From NCBI GenBank assembly GCA_027605045.1, contig JAQFWX010000040.1:248001-312000 (forward strand): a stretch of 64,000 nucleotides of DNA, in the 5' to 3' direction. Positions 54,867 to 64,000 of the stretch are shown here, piece by piece; positions within the stretch are counted from its first letter, which is position 1, and each line of letters starts with the position of its first letter. The notes below the pieces were generated by a model. The model made no database searches and had not been told where the DNA came from. It saw only the letters and a program-made list of their open reading frames with translations. A program made the position numbers and the translations under genes. This DNA comes from Phallus indusiatus. Taxonomy: Eukaryota > Basidiomycota > Agaricomycetes > Phallales > Phallaceae.

Positions 54867-56526
54867 TTAGATGACTGTGTTCATGAAAAAATTGCCCCAT
54901 TGTCCATTATGATATTCTTCAAACGTAGAATCTCCTTCAACTTCATGTCGCGTGATTGACTTCGCCAAGGGTCCTTTCCCTCTTTCTATGATCGTCCATT
55001 TGCCAACACCATTAAGCCTAAGGTGTAGATATTTCAGCTTTGGAAGCCTTTCAGCAATATCGCGCAATGGAGTCAAATAAGTGGGCGTGGCGTCTAGTAT
55101 CAAGTCAAGGACAAGATGCGTGAGGTTTTTGAGTTTGATAAGAGAATTCCATAGTCTGTCGCGCAGGCATGTGCAAGGTAATAGAGGGAGAAAAGAGCCG
55201 TGAATACTGCATTCGTCGTCTAGGACTACGAACCAGGTTAGAGAGAGACGTTGTAAATGAGGGACCTGTTCGATGAAGGCTTCAATGTCACTTGCACCCG
55301 TGCTAATGAGTGAACAGCTCCGCAGGGATTTTGCAGAGCGAATCATAGAGAAATATTGGATATCGGCATCTTCGATGTGATGCAGCCTCTCGACGATTTC
55401 CTTGCTCATGTAGAAAGAGCCGCGAATAGAGCGGAGTGAGGGAAAAGCGTGTGATTGGAGGAATGTCGCTCTTTCTATGGCTCTGGAATGCAACGTCTCC
55501 AAGAGATAGAAGCGTTCTAGGAGAGGATGGCGTTGGAAGAACGAAACTGAAAGATCTGTTCGTGTTTGTTTGTTTTGTGAGGTGAGAGGATATAGCATTA
55601 ACCATCCTGTTAATGTGAGTCGTCGAAGATTTGGCCATGAAGCTCCTTGGAAGAACGTCTGGAGTGTTAGGCAGACGTTTGATTTATTGACAAGGCTTAG
55701 GTCCGTCAACGATGGGAGCTGGAGGGTGACGAGGTCTATTAGAAAACCATGTCTGTCGCCGTTTTCGTTGGCCGTCATTACCAAGGAAAAAGATGTTAGG
55801 TAAGGAAGAGTGCCAATCTGCAACAATTTAACAATTTAATAACACGATTGGAACAGTCAAAGAACGAACATGTATAGGATCATAGAGTGGAGGCACAAGA
55901 CCAGGCATATTCCGCAGTACCTTCAACTGAAAAGACAGCGCTCTCAAGTTGGGACAGGAGGTCATGAGGCTCGCCATAATCTCAAGCAATTCGGGTCTTG
56001 TCAAGGAGTGTTTCACCGAAAACGTAGCCAATCGTTCCATATTGCGAACTGAATCTGCCATGCTTATGACAGTTGATTCGGACTTCGACACAGGTAGAGC
56101 CAATCTCGAAGGCCATGTTTGGGTGTTGAATCTGAAGGCCCGCGACTTGTGATAATACGAATCCTTCAAACGAATATAATCTTCCTCGGGTACGATAGCT
56201 AGTGCGTGAATCTGCTTAGCTAAATGAGGCTGATCGTTTAAGATTCTCCAAACGGCTGAAAATCGTGAGGGAGTATCGCAACTGATGTTCGTGAAATACA
56301 AAATGTTCGGGACAATTATTTCGAAAAAAAACTTGTTTGTCAGAGAGAGATGTAGAAGATCTCGAGGACTGTCGAGCCATGAGACAATGGATGTTAATAG
56401 CTCGTTGGGAAGATGTTGAAAAACAGACTCTGGCAACATGCCAGTGCCAGTGGCCGTAGGGTTTGCAGGGCTGGCCATCATAAGGGCACAGTCACGATGA
56501 TCACGAGGGTCACGCAACCGTCGCAT
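54867..56526 (-). CDS. F-box/LRR-like protein (paralogue of the 36-kb gene)
   Basis: Two minus-strand exons (55870-56526, 54867-55817), joined across a 52-nt intron with a GTTCGT donor, give 535 aa. F-box: FQHLPNELLTSIVSWLDSPR followed by DLLHLSLTNKFFFEIIVPNI. LRR-like repeats follow (CPNLRALSF, LPSLTDLSLVN, WPNLRRLTLTGWL, FFQRHPLLERFYL, FPSLRSIRG, LKNLTHLVLDL, LPKLKYLHLRL), ending EYHNGQWGNFFMN, the same ending type as the 36-kb paralogue. The first ATG in the open frame is at 56526; MMASP at 56481 is an alternative. Upstream codons are open without ATG, so another 5' exon cannot be ruled out. Confidence 0.8.
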
Positions 56527-57299
56527 CACCTTGATTCGGACAAAGCCGAGGACGCTGATATCTTCCTCGGATTTAAATTTAGAACTGGTTATCTCTTTTT
56601 TCACGGTGCGAATGGAGCTCCTCTTCGAATAATATCACTAGAAAGTCAGCGATTCAGCCATTACGATTGATTTGTGAGTCATTTATTGAACATTTCTGGC
56701 TGTTTGAGTCGATTAATCGTATTTGCACGTCCACATTACAAGTAAGCTTGGTAATGGCATATGCCTCATCTTCACAGGCAGGAATTACAACTGTGAGAAT
56801 AATAGACTGCTAGAAGCTATGGAAAAACGAACGGAAGATCGGCATGTCGTGATTTAGAACCAGGATGACAAGTCTTTTCTCGAGGCCTAGGACGAAGATT
56901 GATCAAGCATTGGTTGGAATATTCGATTTCAGCGTGCGCATAATTGTTTTTCATTGGCTTCTCACGTCACAATATCAATGTTTGGACAGGGTTTTCTCTA
57001 GCCTTCTCTCTTCTATCGATTACAAAACAGTTAGTGTATTACCAAGTTATAGATGAAAACTGGTTCACCCTCGCTACCGAAGTAAGATGAGTGACTTGAC
57101 CATACGACAGCCCAGCCAATTCAAATCTATATTAACATCAAGGTCTACGTACCATGGCTTGTATCGGCAGGAGCAATGACGCGTGCACGTCTTCTAAATC
57201 GGAAGTCTGAGAAAAGAAGCCATCTTCCGTTCTATATAAAACTGGCCAAAGATCGTTCTGTCATTCCAACATACTCTCTGCATTTCCTAGATTCTTACC
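56527..57299. other. Divergent intergenic, no gene seen
   Basis: Promoter region between the F-box gene (minus) and the aldo-keto reductase (plus). A TATA-like TATATAAAAC lies at about 57232-57241, roughly 60 nt before the reductase ATG. Confidence 0.4.
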
Positions 57300-58873
57300 A
57301 TGTCGCAAGTCGTCTATCGTCGTATTGGTACTTCCGGCCTAAAAGTTTCCGTCCCTATCGTAAGTTCTCTGAAGCATTTGGGACGTTTCGTTGAGTTCAT
57401 GTGAATTAGATCGGGGCTATGTCCTTTGGTAGTAAAGAATGGCAGGTATGCTGTCCATCTTCGCGGTTCTGTAAATTCCGCAAGTGTCAAGTCGCTAATT
57501 ATTCACCGTAGCCTTGGGTTATCGAGGAAGATGAAGTGAGTTCTATGGATAAACGAAAAGGGATCCGATATTTACAGCTTGTTAGGCTTTACCTTTGCTG
57601 AAAAGAGCTTGGGACCTCGGCATCAATACGATTGATACTGTAAGTAATGTCCCATTTTCGAATACGAAACAGATTTTATCCATTCTGTAGGCCAACGTGG
57701 TACGTGTTAATTTTTTTCCTTAAGTCTATCAGCGTTGCCGACTATCTCCAAGTACTCCAACGGTGTATCTGAAAAAATCGTTGCTGCGTTTATCAAAAAG
57801 GTCAGCCATGGTCGGGGGTTATAAGTTGTGAACGAGCCTTTGACCCGTAAATTTGCTAGTACAACATACCACGACATCAACTTCTCATCCTCACGAAATG
57901 TTTTGGATTGGTCGCCGACACGCCCGGTATCTTGACACATCTTAATCCTCAGCTCAAGACCGAACCTAAGTACCAGAACCAGTACGGTCTCTCTCGCCAA
58001 GCGATATTTAATGCAGTCGACGCGTCGCTAGAGAGATTGGAGACCTCATACATTGATCTGTGAGTATTATTCCTTGCTGTCAAAACAATACATTACTACT
58101 AGTACAACGCTGACTGTATATAAGCTTGCAAATCCATCGTTTCGACTTCGAGACACCCGTCGAGGAAACCATGAAAGCATTGCACGATCTGGTCCAGTCT
58201 GGAAAAGTCCGTTACATCGGAGCCAGTTCTATGCGAACTTGGCAATTTTCTCGTATGAACCACGTGGCAGAGAAGAATGGTTGGACGAAATTCATAAGCA
58301 TGCAAAATGAGCATTCTTTGCTATACCGAGAGGAGGTATGTGCAACTCGGTTTTGATTTCTGCATATACAAGACTCATTTGCGTTTGATCTTTAGGAACG
58401 TGAAATGATTCCGTATTGCAACTTTGAAGGAATTGGACTCATCCCTTGGGGTCCATTGGCAGCTGGACAGCTCTGCCGGCCCGTCAGCGCATTATCTTCC
58501 ACGACACGAGGAAGCAATATGTCTACGAACTTATCCGAAGCCGACAAGACTATTATTAATCGCGTGGAAGAGATTTCGAAGAAGAAAGGAATAACGATGG
58601 CGCAAGTCGCGACCTTATGGTCAATTGCCAAAGTCAGCAGTCCCATTATCGGTTTCAGCTCCGTAAGTATTAGCAAAGATCTTTATTTTTTTCGGATCTT
58701 TTGACGCGCTATTAAAGATCGCTCGGCTTGAAGAAAGTCTTGTGAAAGGCTCTTTGACAGAAGAGGAAATCAAATACCTTGAGGAACCGTACGTCATTTT
58801 TTTCCTCCAGAGAACTCATGATACTAGCCTTTCTTTTAGCTATGTTCCCAAAGTTACCCGTGGCCACGCCTAG
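57300..58873 (+). CDS. NADP-dependent aldo-keto reductase (Kv-beta/aryl-alcohol dehydrogenase type)
   Basis: Eleven exons (57300-57359, 57410-57445, 57512-57535, 57586-57639, 57691-57699, 57753-57800, 57860-58059, 58125-58335, 58396-58662, 58718-58788, 58840-58873) give 337 aa. The N-terminal [20 protein letters not shown] is the family start. The catalytic tetrad is present: Asp in NTIDTANV, Tyr in VYSNG, Lys in LILTKCFG and His in LLQIHRFD. Later motifs are [36 protein letters not shown] and [12 protein letters not shown]. The enzyme should reduce aldehydes or ketones with NADPH in the cytosol; substrate unknown. Exon 5 is only 9 nt (ANV), placed inside the active-site motif. Confidence 0.88.
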
Positions 58874-60647
58874 GTAGTTTACTGACAACCACTTGGTTGG
58901 CGATAGGATGTCTGAAGAATAAACAATTGTTGCTATTTCAAGTTTGATGAGAAAAACAGCGTGTTGAATCCGTTCAGAAACATGGCTATTTCTCGCCTGA
59001 TATCAATAGTCACATACTGTTATTATCCGCTTGGAAGCACTTCAATCTCAAAGTCTTTACGGTGAAAAATCAATATCAATTGAAACTCGACAGAGAGCCG
59101 TCGTCGTCGAAAATGCACCTTTTTTCGCTCAGCCAAGAGACTTTTGGGACAGGTGTTCGGGAAGTTCAATGAGATTAGTAGTTGAGGATTTTGATTAGCC
59201 TGTACCAGAGAAATTTGAGCTTTAGGCCTTAAAATGTGCCCCGAACTAACTGCAGTCTTCAAGCTTCAAAAAACCGATGTTGACGCTCTGAGACTGCGTC
59301 CATCCTAAAATGTGTTCTCAACATACACCTACATATCGGAATAGGTGAACAACCCGACAGATAAATCGATAATGAGCTCGGTTGGTGCAATTTCATTACT
59401 GGTAGTGGGAGCCGAGTTGAAGCCACTATCAGTACGTGCTGAAGCTGGAAGGACTGTGACTTTCATGTCACGAAAAGTTTATCGCGCTCAGACAAAACGT
59501 TGAGTCAGCGTCGCGTACGTTGAAGACTTTTCGTAATCAACGACAACACTGGCGTTGTAACAAGGATTTCAATGTCTTAAACTTTAGAGTACTAAAGGTG
59601 AAGAAGGACCACTACACGCCGTCCGACATCGTACCCAATCCAATCTCCCGTCACGCCAAACTCGGTATCTTTAGTGCTGTCTTCTCATTTGGGCATAGGT
59701 GTCGATGAGATAGCTGCATCCATATAGGACGGAAGGTGCAGCTGTTAAGGAAAAAGAACTTCGAATAGAATGGGACAAAAAGTGAAAACAGGAAGAAATG
59801 CGCATGAAGAAGAAACTGAGAGGGAAGGTTTGACTCTTACAATTTATGTTTTTGATATTTGTTCATCGTTAGCAGATATCACTATCTCGGTCTCCACTGC
59901 CAACGTCGGCCTCTCCTTTTCAACATTTTGTGCAAGTGTTAATATTACTCTCCATTTGTACTAGAAAGGGATGCACATTTGACACTAAGTAAAGTTGTCC
60001 ATCGTTGGTGTCAGTTTTGAAAGGCAAGTCGGAAATGGTAACGCATCATTCTCATGAGTGAGGTCTGTGCCGACCAGTGACGCGAAGCTCTTGTCACTGA
60101 ACATATACTGGATTATCGAGTCTAAAAGTATGCCTCTACGTCTCTTCCAACGAAAACCTGCTCAAGCTCAGACTTGCATTACCCCTCAATCCGCCCGTAC
60201 TGATTTTCACTCGCGACTTCCGTCCTGGCCATCTACATCGTCTCGGAATTTTCTATGACAGACCACTATGATGGTTTGTTTAGCGTCGGAGATGGGTTCT
60301 TCATGTCAAGCGTCAAGATATGTTGGACGGCTGTAGAGGCTCCCTCTCACCTGATGTCTTGGCTCTATTTGAAAATATTCACCTCCACGGTTTCCCAGTT
60401 CCTCTGTGATCTACTCTGGAATCCCTTCTCAAACACACAAATCAGGACAGAGAAATCAGGATTTCAATGTTTTTCGGCATCACGGAGCCTTGAAGATTTA
60501 AGTTTCGTTAGCATTACCTCCAGCGGTCTTTCGCATTGATGCAGCCAATTTCGTAGATAACGATTGGACGAGAATATTCTGAATGAAGACAGCTAGGCCA
60601 GTCTCCTATTACCCAAAATGTATACTACAAAAAATGTCAAGATTCAG
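58874..60647. other. Intergenic with possible degenerate F-box-like remnants
   Basis: No intact gene. At 60120-60420 two disconnected frames have a leucine-rich, F-box-family flavour (LRLALPLNPPVL, FENIHLHGFPVPL) with stops between them. This may be an old F-box/LRR pseudogene, but the match is too weak to call. Confidence 0.3.
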
Positions 60648-63600
60648 CTACTTATTGCATTCGGTCCATCCTTTGCCATGAACAAAATTTTTGAAACCGA
60701 GTTTTGTGAACTTTTTTCGGTATGACATCAATGACGTGCCTGGATACCACAATTCCCTTTGCATCTCCGGCGGAATCCAGAATAGAAGTTCACCCTGTGG
60801 GCCCAGCATCCAACCATCTTCACTTGACTTTGTCCAAAGCAAAAAGCTTGCTTTATTCCACGCCGTCCGTGCATAATCTAGTGCTTCAGTGTCTTCAGGG
60901 TGCAGGTTGTGGTCCTCAATTAATCTAGCCAAACCACTCAGTAAAGTACTCAACTGAATAGCCAAACTCGTACCGTCTCGTTTCAAGATGCCCAAATTTC
61001 TCGGCGAACTCCCGATAGTTTATATGATCGCCCCAAAGGCGTATCATGATTTCGTACACACGCAAATCCCACACTCTTGCTATTCCGTGTGAATCAACAG
61101 TCAAGAGGCTGTCTCCATCTAATGCCATCGAGCACGATATCCGGTGATTTTTATCAATCCATAATTGTGGCAAAAGACACCGCGTGACTATATTTTTAGT
61201 CTGTATATCCCAGATAGTGGCACAGTCCATTCCGTCTTCTTCCAAATTGACTAATGCACATATCCGCTCGGAGTCATTAGAGAAACAAAACATCTTGATT
61301 CGAACGTGGCATAGGGGCCCATCTGGCGCAATAATACCCTTCTCCATATCCCAAAGTTTCACTTTTTTCTCATCTTTAAGGGATATCCAACCAATGTATT
61401 TTCGATTTGGGGAGAATGTTGGAGGGTTCCATGTATAAAAATAACCAATGCTTGCACCTGTTGAGCGGTCTAAAATATCCAGCGTGTAGGCATTCAATGA
61501 ATAAGAACACAGGCATATATGTGGATCATTGGAAGAGACGAAGATTGAAAAGATATTTCGATGATGCTGAAAGGGCCCATTGATGGTTTCATGTGATTTG
61601 GAATCATGTTCCTCGACGAAGGAGTGTCCATCTGTTCGATATGCAACCCAAAACGTAGCGCCCGTTTGAGAAAAAGTAAGAGCCGTCACCTTGCGTGATA
61701 CTCTACTGCAGCAGCTCAAAGTACGGGTGCGGACATCCCATACTGTAATATTGTCCTCCTCATCGCAGCTTAAAAGGCGGTCGCCACTGGGAGAGAATGT
61801 GAGAATGGTGAGTCGTGCGCCCGATTTGTCTATAGTGAATACCTCCTTTTCGTCGATGTTCCAGAGACAAAGAGAAGACGGTCGATTGATGTCAACATAA
61901 GCAATGGTCCAGTGATTATTTTCCGGGGAGACTTTGGCAAGTAATTGATGATCAACCATCACAGGGGCGGCGTTTAAGACAGTGGTTCCCGCAAGATTCA
62001 GGACTCGAAGGTCTCCTGCTTGAGATCGAAATTTAGTCCCCCCTAGAATGACATTTTGTCCCTTGTGCCAAGCTGCACTAGTGTGATACATGTAACGGTC
62101 ATCTAGCGCCTCGTTAGTATCGTCTTCGCCCTCACTCCTGTTGTCGATTTCCTCCCGACCAAGGTTATCCCATGATAGAATATGTACCGTACCATCGTAC
62201 TCAACTGCTATGTGTGTCGCATTGGATGATAGGGCGTATACACGGTAACCGAAAGTGAGGCATCGCCATGAGTCCCTTCCCGTCGATACATTCCTGATCA
62301 AGCACTGGTTTTCGCCAGAAAGGAATAGATCTTCCCCATTCGGAGAGAATCCTACTGTCCAACCTATGAGTTGTTCCTCAAACAGGTAAACCATCGTCCT
62401 TGTCTGCATGTCATAAACCTCTATGTCACAAGCCTTCGCCCAAAGATCAGAGCTCATGACCCAAACGACGATGTAATTGTCGCTTAATGCCTCTAATATG
62501 TGATCCTTGGTGAGCGACACAAACGAAACAAATGTCTTTTCTCGAGTATCCCAAAGTCGCAACACCTCATTTCCTGGCTGAACGCCAACGAATCTTCCTG
62601 TTGAGGAGAACGTAACCTCGATCCGGGAACCTAAAATGTCTTCGAAGGGTTTGACATGAGTCTCTCTCTCATGGAAAATAACAGCTTTATTGGACACGAA
62701 AGCAACGAAATATCCATCGGGAGAGATATGACACGAATGGCATCCTTTTGGTGCAATTCCTTCGTTGGACTCATATGAAACGTTCCTCGTCTTTTCCTCC
62801 CAGATCAAGATACCTCCATGTTTATAGCAACAGTAAACCAGTTCTCCATTCAATGAAAATACGATATCGCTGACACACCCCTTTTCTTTCGAACTCGTCT
62901 GACAAAGCATTTCGCCAGTAATATAATCCCACACCCAAAAGTCCCCATTGGAGAAGCCAGCTGCGATTTGTTTGTTTTGAGGGGAGAATATAAGTTTCCA
63001 TGGATGTGATGAGGGATGTCTTTGCATAACACTGTTTTTGAATTGAGGCCTGAGGGATATAGGTTGACCGACATCCACGCTGAAAAGCTGCGGATACTGA
63101 GGAAGAAATTGCGATGATATCCATGATTCCTTTGAGATACAAGGAAGGGCGGAAAGGTAAAGATGCGGTGTACTTTTCGTCAGAATCTCTTCGAATTTGA
63201 ACAAAAATTGTGATGCCTCTGCTGCGAGTAAACCTAATTCAGGATCCGTGTCCTACATATCAAATATTTTAATTTCACACCATACATGAAAGGTGAACAC
63301 TAACTTTTGTCATATTTATTAGGATCTGCATTGCAGAACGACCATGTTCTACCTCCGCTAGGAGACTAAGCACTTCAAACAAGTAAAGTAACTTGATACG
63401 AATTAAGTCGTTGATTTCCGCCAGAAGGTCTTCGTTAAGACTGGAATGTTCCAGGTGGTATCCCCAAAAACAACATGCATATGACAAGCAAGATGGAATT
63501 GATTTGGCTACCCGAGATTCAAAGTTTGGTATGTCTCGATTGCGTTTGTGTGATGTTTCCAGTTCGCAGATATTGAACCGGAGCATTCCATTCATAACCC

Positions 63601-64000
63601 GCAAACATGCGTGCGTGAAATAACTTTGGTCTGACGTATCAATGTAATACCGATTCTGAGTCCCGGGCTTTTGTTCAGAACTGAGAAAAAAGTCGAAAAC
63701 TGAGGTGTGTATTGGTCGAACGTAGGTAGTAGATTGTCCGTCGAGGCCGATGAACAGCGAATTTAACAGCTTCAATACAACTTGAACATTCTTGCTGTCA
63801 CCACAAATAGGTCCGAAAAACGCCTGCAGGTCCGAGACTGAAAGTGGCTTCCGTGAAACTATGACCGCTCCAACGCATTTTTTCAACGGAACTAGATAGC
63901 TATCGAATTGACAACCTGGCTGAGCGTCGAGAACCCGGTGGTACATCTCGTACAAGGAAGATGTCGATTCGGAAAGGACGGTCCTGAGTCGTTGCGCTGC
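60648..64000 (-). CDS. NWD-type NLR (NACHT-WD40), C-terminal part, 5' end outside window
   Basis: The gene runs off the right edge. Exon 63305-64000 gives a post-NACHT helical region (VLDAQPGCQFDSYLVPLKKC, IVSRKPLSVSDLQAFFG, VRPIHTSVFDFFL, SYACCFWGYHL). A GTTAGT intron leads to the large exon ending near 60925-63252. It has an LFKFEEILTKSTPHLYLSAL linker and about ten diverged WD40 blades (FWVWDYITGE, LRLWDTREK, ITVWDVRTR, ARVWDLRVY). The typical tail DGWMLGPQGELLFWIPPEMQ is in another frame (stop at 60648), so a very short intron (about 40 nt, from GTTGAG near 60956) or an indel lies at 60915-60960. Such NLRs act in non-self recognition and cell death in fungi. The NACHT P-loop is not in view. 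Confidence 0.8.

Noticed and set aside
54621..54959. 112-codon frame at the right arm of the transposon
   Set aside because: It starts inside the transposon's inverted repeat and runs into the 3' end of the F-box gene; composition is that of AT-rich non-coding DNA.
42826..58873. Secondary-metabolite or iron-uptake cluster (ferric reductase, MFS, aldo-keto reductase)
   Set aside because: No backbone enzyme, permease or oxidase; farnesyltransferase, an F-box gene, a transposon and a pseudogene lie between them.

Overview
This is a nuclear chromosome segment of a basidiomycete fungus, most likely an agaricomycete. The genes are cut by many 48-80 nt introns (GT-AG with CTAAT-like branch sites, a few GC-AG). 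The families present include CAP59/CMT1-type mannosyltransferase, DUF6533 membrane proteins, F-box/LRR-type proteins, an NWD-type NLR with WD40 repeats, a RUA1-type regulator and secreted HNH nuclease. Exons were joined by hand from frame continuity, splice consensus and family alignment from memory; no search was run.  Left part (1-17 kb): CAP59-family mannosyltransferase, EMC8/9, a tandem pair of small secreted proteins, a secreted HNH nuclease, an aerolysin-fold-like protein, a gene-poor 2.7 kb, a fungal sulfotransferase-family protein and a RUA1-type transcription factor that shares a 104-bp divergent promoter with an F-box gene.  Middle (17-41 kb): a locally amplified accessory region. 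The repeated unit is F-box gene(+), DUF6533 gene(-), relic of an MFS exon(+), p24 gene(+). Five DUF6533 genes have open, spliceable reading frames; F-box and p24 survive intact once each beside broken copies. Between the fourth and fifth DUF6533 copies lies a housekeeping block: p24 cargo receptor, Sus1/ENY2, signal peptidase subunit SPC1, mitochondrial ribosomal uS10m and a second F-box gene.  Right part (42-64 kb): ferric reductase, a decayed proteasome beta subunit (PRE4) copy, an MFS transporter, a GC-rich minisatellite-bearing block flanked by 15-bp direct repeats, farnesyltransferase beta subunit, a 1.55-kb TA-flanked inverted-repeat element, a third F-box gene, an aldo-keto reductase and, running off the right edge, an NWD-type NLR with degenerate WD40 repeats.  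There is no operon-like or biosynthetic-cluster logic. Several genes belong to the secretory pathway (EMC8/9, p24, SPC1, CAP59, and farnesyltransferase as a lipid-modifying enzyme), but they are interleaved with unrelated accessory families. The strongest unusual signals are the nested segmental amplification, the TA-flanked element, the foldback insertion, and the many very small exons (9-27 nt).
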